53,376 bases of DNA from Bacteroidales bacterium. Lineage in GTDB: Bacteria; Bacteroidota; Bacteroidia; Bacteroidales; Paludibacteraceae. The stretch is taken from positions 1-53,376 of the forward strand of contig JAAYPI010000127.1 in NCBI GenBank assembly GCA_012519885.1, read 5' to 3'. The position numbers were made by a program, and so were the translations under genes. Positions 44,101 through 51,893 of this stretch are shown here, piece after piece (position 1 is the first letter of the stretch; each line of letters starts with the position of its first letter). Below the pieces are notes generated by a model. That model had not been told where the DNA came from and ran no database searches. It saw only the letters and a program-made list of their open reading frames with translations.

Positions 44101-47100
44101 ACTGCTGTTTGGGATGTATATGTAGATCCACAATCGTGCGAAGAGTCGAATGCTGGTTCTGTTGTTCGCTTAACAGACCCAGGATATACTTATCAACAAC
44201 AAGGTTGGAATGGTACTGCAATGATATATGTGTACTACAACAAAGCTGTAGGAGGTGCTTTAACTACGCCTAACGGAGCTTGGCCCGGTAAATGGACTGC
44301 TGTTAGCAATGGCTACTCATCAGTAACTATTCCTGCTAGCACCTATGCTGATGCTCAAGATGGAAAAGTATTTGTACAATTTGTTTCGCAATATGATTGG
44401 GGTGGAGCTAGAGGTGAAACATCCTCAATTGAAACGGTAAGTGGAAAGGTATATACCTTATCCTTGAGTGGAACACACGATAATGCTTCTCCAACAAGAA
44501 AATTTAACTCTACGAATACTGAAGTTGCGAATGCTTCTTTACCTTCTGTTGTGCGTGGTTTTGCACCTTCGTTTAATGACAACGAATTAACATTAAATGG
44601 ATATGTTCAGTGTAAAAATGGTGCAGATATAACGGCTCATGGTTTCCAATATGCTACCAATGCAGCGTTTACCAATGCGGTTACTGTAAATAAAACGCCT
44701 GGAACAATCAACGAAGCCACTGCATTTAGTAGTATAGTAAATGTGGGTAACCTAAATTGTGCTACTACATATTATTACAGAACGTTTGCTACCAATAGTT
44801 CAGGTACTGGATATTCTGATGCTTCTACGTTTTATGTACCAGCTTCTGAATATTGTGTAGATTGTGGTAGTTTTGAAGGTGATACCATTACCTTTACCAT
44901 TGATAGTGATTTCACGGCAGATAATGATTGTGCTCTTCGCTACCGTTCGTTAGAGGGTGCAGTGGCTAAATTGAAAGCCACACCAGATTTCTATGATGCA
45001 GCAACTACTGAATTGAAGAAATTTATCATTATGAATGTTGTGCCAAGAACTACACCATATGCGGGTACTGCAAATCCAGTATTCTCTGGTGGTGGTGAAA
45101 ACATTGGTTCATACACTGTTCACATGATTGATGATATCAACGACTTAGATGCGGTAGATTATCAATATATGTATAATGACACAGTGCCTCGTACCTTGAC
45201 GATACAAAGTGCAAGTGCTACCGTGAAACCAAGTATCAAAAGTATTATCTTACGTAGAGTGAAAAATGTACGTTTGAGTAATTTAGCTATTTTAGGTACC
45301 ACAACTTCTACGTCAGCTGAAACAAATGCCTTGGATATTGATAACGGCAGTGGGCAATGGATAGACGACGGACCTGCAGGTAGATACAAAGACGGTAATA
45401 TTGTTATAGAAAATTGTTACATTACATCGAAAGGATTTACATGCGTACACGTATCTGCTTATGAGGGAGTTACGTTCCGTAATAATGAGTTAGAAGCAAA
45501 ATTAACAGATGCTGAATTGTCGGTGGAAAATACCCAAAAATGGGGAGCTTCAGCTAAGTTTATTCGTACTACTAATATTTTGTTTGAACGTAATAACTTC
45601 CGTGGCGACCACGCTACCTTAGTATGGTTACAAGAAAGTAAGAATGTGTTGTTTATGAATAACGTATTTTGGGCAACTAATAACGTTAATGCACAGCAAG
45701 CATTTATCAAGCTGTTAGCTCAAGCAGGAGCTAATAATGTTGAAAACAATGCATTTTATTACAATACCTTGTTTTTGAACGATGGTACAAGTAATAATAC
45801 ACAAACAGACTTCTTCCGTTTGGGTAGGGCTGATATAGATGAACAAAAAGCAAACCAAGATAAATATATTGCATCTGGTATTGCATTTGAGTACAACAAC
45901 TGTTATTCTTACGAACCTACTGTAACAGGTAAACGTGCTGATACCTTCTTGTCTCGTAATGCGGCAGACTTTACCTTGTTGAAAAATAATAATTTCTGGT
46001 CAATTTCAGCAGGTACAGTATCTACGGCATTGTCTTTTGGTACAGGTGTTAACACGATTGGTGTAAAAGCTGAATTATGTTCTACAGCTCCAAACGATCC
46101 GATGGGTCTAGTAGTAAAAGGAGAAGACTTGAATGTTGGTTCAGCATTAACAACAGATATTACTGGTTTAGGTGCTATGAGCATTCACAGAAAAGACCGT
46201 TTACATACTGCCCCTATACGTCCTGTAAGTGGTACAGGTTGGACATTAGGAGCTTACCAACAAACAAATGGTATTTCTGTGGATACAATCATTTGGACAG
46301 GAGCATTTGATAATGACTGGGATAACCGTAACAACTGGATTGATGCAGCTACACGTCAAACATTATCATGTGTTCACCAATTATCTGAAGATCTTGTGGT
46401 TATTATACCATCTTATACAGGAAGTGAAATTTATCAGTCTCCAACTGGTCAGATTGAGCATGAACCAATATTACCAGCACAATTTGATGCTACTCATAGA
46501 CCAATTAAAGTAGACAATGAGCATGTAGACGCAGGTGCTGGTTTGACTTCCTTTACTCCTACTCAATTTGCTAAAAAGATCGAAATTGAATACGGTGGTA
46601 GCTTATTGAATGCACACAAATTGAAGCCAGGCGAAGACCGACGTTACGATGAAGTAACCATGCATTTGGATTTGAACAATAGATCTGAATGGGTATTGGT
46701 AGGACCAGTAGTACAACCATTTACTGATGGTACGAAAACAGCTGTTCGTCAGTTACAATCTGGTGATTTCTTCTTGAACTTTGAGCCTCACGTGTATATG
46801 AACTATGTAAATATTGATACTACCACAGGTGCTGTAACATGGGCTGCTCCATTTACACAATTAACCGAGCCTGTAGGTCCACAACAAATATTTGCAATTC
46901 GTGTGCCTGACCAATATGGTAATCAAAAACCTGTTCGCTTTAAATTGCCTGCTCAATTCTATTACCTTGATAGATTTGGTGGGACTGCCGAACAAAGAGC
47001 ATTAGGTACAGCTCCTATTAAATATACATTTAATGGTCGCTTATCAGATGAAGCTGGATTGCGTCAATACACTATCGAATCTGCTCACCAAATTTTAAGC

Positions 47101-48027
47101 AATACGTTCCCAGCAAACTTAGATGCTTCTACTGTAGCTGCTGCTGGTGGTACAGTTAAAGTGTATGATTATGATTTAAAATCATTTGTAGCTGCTGAGG
47201 GTGGAGAAACCATCAAACCAATGCATGGATTTATTTACTCACGTAGTAATGCTGAACAAACTACTTTACAAGTAACAGATTCTATGATTGTATTTGGTAA
47301 TACGAAGTACAGAAAGAGAACAGTAACACAACCATTGTTCTGTATGAATGTACAAAATACCAATAATACATATGGTAGTCGAATTGGTGTAAAATATAAA
47401 GCTGATAAAGCGGACGAGTTTGATGGAACGATTGACGCTGAAAAATTGTTTAATGATCAGGATTTAACTGTACCAGAGGTTTATATGTTAGCTTATAGTA
47501 AAAAACTTGAAACAAAAGGAATTAATCAAGCAACAGAAATAATTCCTTTAGGTATCCGTACAAATGCTGAAAAATCATTGAAGTTCACACGTCATAGTAC
47601 AGATGGTTATGAAGAAGTGATCTTAGAAGATAGACAAACAGGAAATTCATACGATATGTTAGCAAGCTCTACTGGATATGTTATTAACAACATACCATCG
47701 GGTAATAACGAAGGTCGTTTCTATTTACATCTTACTGTAGCTGAAGATCGTATCCCAAGTACTATTGGTGAAGAAACCATTGGCTCTTCGGATGCAGAAG
47801 AGTTTGATATTGCTATCTTTGCACAAGGTAAACAAGTAACAGTAAGTTCTTCGCAAAATCTTGTAATTGAAACAATTTTAGTAAGTGATATGGCAGGACG
47901 CACGCAAGTGTTTACAGCAAGTAATCCTCACTTCAACCAGTTAAATTTACAAGTGGCACAAGGTACTTATATAGTGAAAGTAATTGGCGATAAAGGAACT
48001 AAAGAAGCGAAAGTGATTATTAAATAA
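38191..48027 (+). CDS. Giant T9SS-secreted protein: Fn3/Ig-like, CotH kinase, starch-binding-like modules, beta-helix
   Basis: 3278 residues, no frame break. Signal peptide about 1-35 (cleavage VQA-N). A Cys-containing N-domain (36-230) precedes Fn3/Ig-like modules (about 230-870). A CotH kinase domain (about 900-1365) has YRGSSSMNFPKKSYAF, VNLGGSDYGYLFKFDK and IPIWDYELGFNN. Three modules resemble CBM26 starch-binding domains (about 1465-1560, 1587-1667, 1989-2110; HVYAWGGG, NIYVWTGEVKYAGEWPG, DWWVWS). Two YYYR-type Fn3-like modules are at about 1680-1780 and 2117-2224. A right-handed beta-helix (about 2337-2534) and a WTGAFDNDWDNRNNW module (about 2698) follow. The last 75 residues (VIETILVSDMAGRTQVF, GTYIVKVIGDKGTKEAKVII) are a type-A Por sorting domain, so it is exported by T9SS to the surface. 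CotH proteins phosphorylate protein substrates; the partner here is unknown. Confidence 0.88.
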   Translation: MENKHLLKNATSFKKYWHILLMVFAGITFSLQVQANGGIGPKAVRINVNGTHTWYNVHNPAWDYNPCGEYSTIKSATNFSGANLGSVTLGNTFQLSGYALIGWTDAANDYVSGKLDYKIWRQGDSEPGSWSTINVGRYDNCMGSATQVVCTSGNDRVVGYNNGTTDLRQTVAGTYNFKVKGFGRAQWYNGSACGNFNANDGSELTATFTVTNINDPSSPTVSVSGTTATLGWSKNAQANDVMIVRYAKGASVTAPTQGTTYTAGNSIGLGTVVYRGNATSTTNAITAGSEYDYYFYSENWSYYSTGTVKVTLENPTVTTPTVTSPTATSIAATSATLGANVTSNGGVALTARGTVWGTSPSPTGNSVAEGGTTTGIFSHSRTGLTANTLYYYRGYATNSVGTSYSADGTFTTLPAAPTVGAGTGAAANSFTANWSHPTQGAASYTYEIQVSTNNSTWLPVAFSATGIASANTSTSVTGLTQGQTYYFRVRATNATGSGAWSASSAGVTTTSPCTPPANVTISGGATQCGGTVTLTATGGAGGTIYWQTAADGTSTANGSGASKEVSATGTWYARSYNSADGGCWGNISNSQTVTINTVPVAPTTTNGSRCGTGTVNLSASQPSGSNTNRWYAASEGGAVLATNTTYTTPSISSTTTYYVSAYHSTTGCESAARTAVTATVNSTPSQPSVITGETSPLPGATEGYSVTNVGGVTYTWSFPSGWAQVGGGTTNSVTATVGTSSGSISVTPSIGSCSGIPRTLAVTPLEAPTITAKVPDVINNDFTSFAPIHVSANGYLDGGTFTGEYSYQWQKYNTGNSTWENYTDGHGATTNNIRAPFSGDYRCIVTRDGVSVTSNTVTITAAAGSATTVNTNLPVVIINTGGDNMPDQCAGTYWSECIPNPSNVTPIPEAKTRIHADVKILWDGTASDTDGFVTESDINDLDKLHYDRKTRVSYRGSSSMNFPKKSYAFVTGEPNVKDNGEYRKGKTNMFGLSSGTHADWILYAAYVDASMMRNKIAQDTYAAMTGLWAPKSRYVELYVDGEYMGVYVFMEKVEESSTRVNLGGSDYGYLFKFDKTDVFDRAEDRHASDPDQTDGKTFFTTKTGKKNITTYNSVVDQAFEVEQFPGKADIGDGSGNAESALAALKSKFNEFETKLAAGDFEAVRNLIDYETWADWFIIAEFTKNPDAFRASAWFALNDIDARIKAIPIWDYELGFNNGATGLNYGNRSTAGWMYTDGGHKSDAFPIPFWWEGGSNWSGTPKGLLDDPCFRSMIKSRWAIHTATGGALSEAVINAKIAAMHASLNESNGTNTPIAREVAKYPVANRGVAGYNSQSSYATQKSTIETWITNRRSALSTLIFNLAGGIEVASAVGAHPTSSTYVTYDYDPFVLTLDTEDTPIEWQLTQPKGVTDGYLIISADTKSATLIAPHHTGPYTLTATSQGSVCGEPAVLNYNVYVDATPAESCSESTITVRLSKSSVTSVWGGSATPHVYAWGGGATGYAWGEMQAMTLSGDWWVHTINGATSGTATNVIFAKNSTPTDADASDDITNITASTCYNVLSATSGGSSGSRRNIETVSSGCPSGGGTTYIRVKKQDSYASNTPNIYVWTGEVKYAGEWPGTAMTSSGDWWVWSTTAISAGNFIINGTGAQTADLTFTGDRCISVNNGAVTAQTCPSGVTVTTPNALLGIQASTDDTALEVTLNGVVGNTGCATITAYGFQYADNPSFTGATTLSTSGARTQGQTFSSTFDASDLTCGDTYYYRSFLTNSVGTDYSVTGTFEAPCEPCNNSGVTYDQEVFINACDASKVIDLSAGLRGTIPGDAGTLTYSVVGDATGLSIDGSNATFSGSASKDYRIQVEFSAGDYCAVKDTLHVSYTNNTPALGFTNTLTPSGLSYVTYPYKDFVLEATTLVPSNATITWSLIRTGVTGGEITVSPNGKSVTFVTDQLASSPNKYTIRGTIPGVGTCDGVTAVWDVYVDPQSCEESNAGSVVRLTDPGYTYQQQGWNGTAMIYVYYNKAVGGALTTPNGAWPGKWTAVSNGYSSVTIPASTYADAQDGKVFVQFVSQYDWGGARGETSSIETVSGKVYTLSLSGTHDNASPTRKFNSTNTEVANASLPSVVRGFAPSFNDNELTLNGYVQCKNGADITAHGFQYATNAAFTNAVTVNKTPGTINEATAFSSIVNVGNLNCATTYYYRTFATNSSGTGYSDASTFYVPASEYCVDCGSFEGDTITFTIDSDFTADNDCALRYRSLEGAVAKLKATPDFYDAATTELKKFIIMNVVPRTTPYAGTANPVFSGGGENIGSYTVHMIDDINDLDAVDYQYMYNDTVPRTLTIQSASATVKPSIKSIILRRVKNVRLSNLAILGTTTSTSAETNALDIDNGSGQWIDDGPAGRYKDGNIVIENCYITSKGFTCVHVSAYEGVTFRNNELEAKLTDAELSVENTQKWGASAKFIRTTNILFERNNFRGDHATLVWLQESKNVLFMNNVFWATNNVNAQQAFIKLLAQAGANNVENNAFYYNTLFLNDGTSNNTQTDFFRLGRADIDEQKANQDKYIASGIAFEYNNCYSYEPTVTGKRADTFLSRNAADFTLLKNNNFWSISAGTVSTALSFGTGVNTIGVKAELCSTAPNDPMGLVVKGEDLNVGSALTTDITGLGAMSIHRKDRLHTAPIRPVSGTGWTLGAYQQTNGISVDTIIWTGAFDNDWDNRNNWIDAATRQTLSCVHQLSEDLVVIIPSYTGSEIYQSPTGQIEHEPILPAQFDATHRPIKVDNEHVDAGAGLTSFTPTQFAKKIEIEYGGSLLNAHKLKPGEDRRYDEVTMHLDLNNRSEWVLVGPVVQPFTDGTKTAVRQLQSGDFFLNFEPHVYMNYVNIDTTTGAVTWAAPFTQLTEPVGPQQIFAIRVPDQYGNQKPVRFKLPAQFYYLDRFGGTAEQRALGTAPIKYTFNGRLSDEAGLRQYTIESAHQILSNTFPANLDASTVAAAGGTVKVYDYDLKSFVAAEGGETIKPMHGFIYSRSNAEQTTLQVTDSMIVFGNTKYRKRTVTQPLFCMNVQNTNNTYGSRIGVKYKADKADEFDGTIDAEKLFNDQDLTVPEVYMLAYSKKLETKGINQATEIIPLGIRTNAEKSLKFTRHSTDGYEEVILEDRQTGNSYDMLASSTGYVINNIPSGNNEGRFYLHLTVAEDRIPSTIGEETIGSSDAEEFDIAIFAQGKQVTVSSSQNLVIETILVSDMAGRTQVFTASNPHFNQLNLQVAQGTYIVKVIGDKGTKEAKVIIK

Positions 48028-48046
48028 TTGCAATAATGCTGAATAT

Positions 48047-48080
48047 AAAAAAAGGAAGAACGAAAGTTCTTCCTTTTTTA
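48047..48080 (+). terminator. Terminator of the giant gene
   Basis: AAAGGAAGAAC (48051-48061) and GTTCTTCCTTT (48066-48076) form an 11-bp stem capped by a GAAA tetraloop, followed by T residues. Confidence 0.93.
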
Positions 48081-48470
48081 GTTGACAGTTGACCGTTGAC
48101 AGTTGATAGTTGATAGTTGAAAGTGGACAGTTGATAGTTTTGCTCGAGCAACGCAAAACATTAAACACTAAACACTAAACACTTTCAACTATCAATTGTC
48201 AATTATCCACTAAGATGTCAGGGCTAACGCCCCTAATAATATGACGTATTGTATTTTGCTACGAAGATAGCAGAGCTACGCTCCTTTTTTCAGTTGAAAG
48301 TGGAAAGTGGACAGTTGATAGTTTTGCTCGAGCAACGCAAAACATTAAACATTAAACACTAAACATTCAACACTAAACATTCAACACTAACCATTAACCA
48401 TTAACCACTAACCATTAACCATTAACCACTAACCACTAACCACTAAACATTATCAACTAATCATTCAACT
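48079..48470. repeat. Heptanucleotide arrays between the giant gene and the PPDK_N gene
   Basis: The left arm (AGTTGAC/AGTTGAT words, 48079-48140) turns at TTTTGCTCGAGCAACGCAAAA into ATTAAAC/ACTAAAC and ACTATCA-type words. After a REP-like composite a second two-armed array follows. From about 48340 it is a run of ATTAAAC, ACTAAAC, ATTCAAC, ACTAACC and ATTAACC units in strict 7-base phase up to about 48450. It fills the 488-bp gap; no gene here. Confidence 0.85.
48212..48290 (-). repeat. REP-like composite element, left copy
   Basis: Element B hairpin GGGC-TAAC-GCCC (48221-48232), about 37 bases of spacer, element A hairpin GAGC-TAC-GCTC (48273-48283), then a T run. Read on the minus strand it has the same order and flanks as 51594-51676: A-run, GGAGCGTAGCTCTG-ATATCTT, spacer starting GTAG-AAAAT, AGGGGCGTTAGCCCTGA. 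Confidence 0.75.
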
Positions 48471-48487
48471 TTCTCAAATTTTTTAAT

Positions 48488-48495
48488 TACCTTAG
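48488..48495 (+). promoter_or_regulatory. Possible -7 box of the REC-PPDK_N gene
   Basis: TACCTTAG, one base off TAnnTTTG, 20 bp before the ATG. Weak call. Confidence 0.3.
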
Positions 48496-48515
48496 CATCA
48501 TCAAAAAACTATTAG

Positions 48516-51488
48516 ATGGACAAAACCTTAAATCTACAGAAACTCTATTTTAAAGATACTTCTTTTGTTAGTTTAATGAAAGAACGTATTTATAATATAC
48601 TACTTATTGCGAGCAAGTATGATGCTTTTATGCTCGAAGAAGATGGCAGGATTGATGAACTAATTTTCAACGAATATACAGCACTTAATTTGCGTTATCC
48701 ACCACGTTTTACTATTGCCAGTGAAAACAAAGAAGTAAAAGAATTATTACAAACGCGTCATTTTGACCTAATTATTGCGATGCCAACAAGTGATAATAGT
48801 CATATCTTGGAAATGGCAAATGAATTGAAGGTTAGTTACGCAGATATTCCAATTGTTGTTTTAACAACCTTATCACGTCGCATCTTTAAACGGGTATTTT
48901 CTGAGGGCGATTTTTTACATGTTGACTATGTATTTAGTTGGCTAGGAAATTCTGATTTATTATTGGCTATTGTCAAATTGCTAGAAGATAAGTTAAATGT
49001 AGATGATGATGTTACCTCAGTAGGTGTACAAGTTATTTTGTTTGTTGAAGATTCCATTCATTTTTATTCTTCTATTTTGCCATATTTGTACAAACATGTA
49101 TTTACTCAATCGCTGTCATTTATGACCGAAGCACTGAATGCTCACCAGCAAATGTTACGGATGCGAGGAAGACCTAAGATTTTATTAGCTCGCACTTACG
49201 AAGAAGCTATGTTTTTATATAAAAAATATCAAAAAAACATGTTGGGTGTAATAACTGATGTGCGTTTTCCTAGAGCGGGTCAGATACATCCAACCGCTGG
49301 ATTGGAGTTAAGTCAGGAAATTAGAAAGTTGGATCCGTTTGTCCCTATTATAGTTGAGTCAAGTGAGCCAAAGGGCGTTTGTGAGCAAACAGACAGGCTA
49401 TGTGTCATTTTTTTAGATAAAACAGACAAAACCTTTCACAAACAATTTAAAGACGCTATAACGCATCATTTTAAGTTTGGCGATTTGGTATTTGTGTCTC
49501 CTGACACCCGTGAAGCTTTGATAACGGTACATAATCTGCAAGATTTGCAGAAACATATTTTTGATATTCCTGCAAATTCTTTGTTTTATCATTTGGCTCA
49601 AAATGATTTATCTCGATGGCTCTATTCACGGGCGATGTTTCCGCTAGCTGAATATTTGCGTTATATCGTTATTAAAGACATAAAAGATATTGACAGGGCA
49701 AGACATATTGTGTTTGATGCGATTGTAAATTATCGCAAGATTAAAAACAAAGGTATTGTGGCTGGTTTTCAAAGCGATAGATTTGATGAATACTCCAATT
49801 TTGCACGAATAGGAGAAGATTCGATGGGAGGAAAAGGGAGAGGGTTAGCATTTTTGAATGCTGTTTCAAAACGTAATCCAACTTTGTATGATTTTGAAAA
49901 TACGCAAATAACTGTTCCTAAAACAGTTGTGCTTTGTACAGATATGTTTGATGAGTTTATGGAAACAAACAATTTGTATGTAGTAGCGTTGCGAGAAGAT
50001 GTATCCGATGAACAAATTTTAGAGGTTTTTTTGGAGGCAAGATTGCCACGAAAAATCATGAAAGATTTGTATGCTCTTTTAGGGGTAATTCAAAGTCCGA
50101 TTGCAGTTCGATCGTCTAGCTTACTAGAAGATTCTCATTATCAGCCTTTTGCGGGGATTTACTCCACCTATATGGTTCCGAATGTATCAGAGAGTCGTAC
50201 TACTACTTTACGGATGGTGTGTGATGCTATTAAAGCGGTATATGCATCTGTATTTTATGCAGATAGCAAAGCATACATGAAAGCCACTAAAAACCTGATA
50301 GATGAAGAGAAAATGGCTGTAGTGTTACAAGAAGTGTGTGGAAATGCTTATGGAAATCGGTTTTATCCTTCTTTCTCGGGAGTGGCACGATCGTTAAATT
50401 ATTATCCTATTGGCGAAGAAAAACCCGAAGAAGGTGTTGTTAATGTTGCATTAGGTTTAGGGAAATACATTGTTGATGGAGGGCAAACATTACGTTTTTG
50501 TCCAGCGTATCCAAATAAGGTGCTTCAAACGAGTACCATGGAGTTTGCTCTTAGTGAAACACAAAATTATTTTTATTGTTTGGATTTAGCACAAAGGTCG
50601 TTTAAACCAAGAGTAGATGATGGCGATAATTTGCAAAAACTACATATTAGAGAGGCTGAACAAGATGGTACATTACGTTGGTTAGCATCTACTTTTGATC
50701 CTATTGACCAAGTAATACGTGATGGAGTATATGCAGGTGGACGCAAGTTAATCACTTTTGTAAATATCTTAGAACATCAGTCTTTTCAATTGGCGGATAT
50801 ATTGAAAAATGTATTGACGGTTGGCGAAAAAGAAATGGGATGTCCAGTAGAAATTGAATTTGCCGTACATTTAGATTATGAAAAAAATGAGCAACACACC
50901 TTTTATTTACTTCAAATACGTCCAATTGTAGGCTTAAATGAATCGTTAACAGAAGATATAAGCCTTATTTCAAAAGAAAAAACTTTTCTCTCGACTACTA
51001 ATGCTTTAGGAAATGGCATTATGAATGATGTCTATGATGTAGTATACGTTAAAAAAGGAGCTTTCAATCCTTCTAAAAATATCTTGATAGCTTATGATAT
51101 CGAAAAAATAAATAAGCAATTAGTTGCTGAAGATAAATCTTATATATTGGTTGGTCCTGGTCGCTGGGGAAGTAGTGACCATTGGTTAGGTATTCCTATT
51201 AAGTGGCCACATATTTCGGGAGCACGCGTTATTGTTGAAGCTGGAGAAACATCGTATCATATCGACCCAAGTCAAGGTACTCATTTTTTTCAGAATTTAA
51301 CGTCTTTTGGTGTGTGTTATTTTACGATAACTCAAAACGAAGATGACTATTATGATTGTGCTTATTTGGACGAACAGGAAGCTTTGCACGAAACAGAATA
51401 TATACGTCATGTACGATTTTCATCTCCATTACTTGTAAAAGTTGATGGGAGAAAGAACAGAGGGGTGGTTTTGAGAGGGGATAGTTGA
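48516..51488 (+). CDS. REC-REC-PPDK_N protein (PEP/pyruvate-binding domain), phosphohistidine domain absent
   Basis: 990 residues. The N-terminus holds two receiver-like domains. The first (about 25-160) lacks the phosphoacceptor, with FDLIIAMP at that place. The second (about 172-330) keeps acidic E178-D179 (FVEDS), a candidate acceptor D248 (VITDVRFPRAG) and K302 (FLDKTDK). A PPDK N-terminal ATP-grasp domain follows (about 430-830): GEDSMGGKGRGLAFLNAV, PIAVRSSSLLEDS, PFAGIYSTYM, VVLQEVCG and a final LLQIRPIV. The catalytic-His swivelling domain and PEP barrel of true PPDK/PEP synthase are missing. The C-terminus has VGPGRWGSSDHWLGIPI. Possibly a phosphotransfer or nucleotide-binding regulator. 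Cytoplasmic, isolated between repeat arrays. Confidence 0.85.
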   Translation: MDKTLNLQKLYFKDTSFVSLMKERIYNILLIASKYDAFMLEEDGRIDELIFNEYTALNLRYPPRFTIASENKEVKELLQTRHFDLIIAMPTSDNSHILEMANELKVSYADIPIVVLTTLSRRIFKRVFSEGDFLHVDYVFSWLGNSDLLLAIVKLLEDKLNVDDDVTSVGVQVILFVEDSIHFYSSILPYLYKHVFTQSLSFMTEALNAHQQMLRMRGRPKILLARTYEEAMFLYKKYQKNMLGVITDVRFPRAGQIHPTAGLELSQEIRKLDPFVPIIVESSEPKGVCEQTDRLCVIFLDKTDKTFHKQFKDAITHHFKFGDLVFVSPDTREALITVHNLQDLQKHIFDIPANSLFYHLAQNDLSRWLYSRAMFPLAEYLRYIVIKDIKDIDRARHIVFDAIVNYRKIKNKGIVAGFQSDRFDEYSNFARIGEDSMGGKGRGLAFLNAVSKRNPTLYDFENTQITVPKTVVLCTDMFDEFMETNNLYVVALREDVSDEQILEVFLEARLPRKIMKDLYALLGVIQSPIAVRSSSLLEDSHYQPFAGIYSTYMVPNVSESRTTTLRMVCDAIKAVYASVFYADSKAYMKATKNLIDEEKMAVVLQEVCGNAYGNRFYPSFSGVARSLNYYPIGEEKPEEGVVNVALGLGKYIVDGGQTLRFCPAYPNKVLQTSTMEFALSETQNYFYCLDLAQRSFKPRVDDGDNLQKLHIREAEQDGTLRWLASTFDPIDQVIRDGVYAGGRKLITFVNILEHQSFQLADILKNVLTVGEKEMGCPVEIEFAVHLDYEKNEQHTFYLLQIRPIVGLNESLTEDISLISKEKTFLSTTNALGNGIMNDVYDVVYVKKGAFNPSKNILIAYDIEKINKQLVAEDKSYILVGPGRWGSSDHWLGIPIKWPHISGARVIVEAGETSYHIDPSQGTHFFQNLTSFGVCYFTITQNEDDYYDCAYLDEQEALHETEYIRHVRFSSPLLVKVDGRKNRGVVLRGDS

Positions 51489-51837
51489 AAATGGATAGTT
51501 GAAAATGGATAGTGATAAACGTTTAATGTTTAATGTTTAGCGTTGCTCGTTAAGCGTGCAAAACTGTCAACTCTCAACTGTCAACTCTCAACTAAAAAAA
51601 GGAGCGTAGCTCTGATATCTTGGTAGAAAATGAAAAATCCCAGGAAGTAGAGGGGCGTTAGCCCTGAAATCTTTTTTGGTTGGAATTAGTCGTTGAGCGT
51701 GGTTTGTTTAGTGGATAGTTGAAAGTGGATAGTGATAAATGTTTAGTGTTTAGCGTTTCTGGTTGGGCGTTTCTGGTTTAGCGTTGCTCGTTAAGCGACC
51801 TGAACTATCAACTATCAACTATCAACTTTCAACTAAA
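51484..51837. repeat. Heptanucleotide arrays after the PPDK_N gene
   Basis: It starts inside the last codons of the PPDK_N gene. ATAGTTG/AAAATGG units pass through TTAATGT, TTAGCGT, TGCTCGT and TAAGCGT, then turn to TGTCAAC/TCTCAAC units in the same 7-base phase (to about 51593). After the REP-like composite a second array runs from about 51700 to 51837. Together they fill the 405-bp gap; no gene seen. Confidence 0.85.
51594..51690 (+). repeat. REP-like composite element, right copy
   Basis: Element A (51601-51620, GAGC-GTA-GCTC hairpin), about 30 bases of spacer, then element B (51651-51671, GGGC-GTTA-GCCC hairpin) and a TTTTTTGGTTGGAATTAG flank shared with the inverted copy at 37555-37600. 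It is oriented opposite to the copy at 48212-48290, so the PPDK_N gene lies between inverted copies. Confidence 0.75.
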
Positions 51838-51866
51838 AAATAGAGTCAGTTTTCACTAACTCTATT
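51835..51866 (-). terminator. Terminator of the Cys-rich secreted protein gene
   Basis: A 12-bp stem (51839-51850 with 51855-51866, one G-U pair, loop TTTC). On the minus strand it is followed by U residues. 27 bp beyond the stop codon. Confidence 0.85.
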
Positions 51867-51893
51867 TGTATTTTTGTTATTATGCTTAAGTTT

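Noticed and set aside
38450-47903. Many antisense open frames inside the giant gene
   Set aside because: They mirror the sense codon pattern (Thr/Gly/Ser-rich) and have no promoter, plausible start context or recognisable domain.
48340-48450. Telomere-like run of ACTAACC/ATTAACC units
   Set aside because: The units grade into the ATTAAAC and ATTCAAC words of the heptamer arrays in the same phase and lie inside a chromosome between genes. Not a chromosome end.
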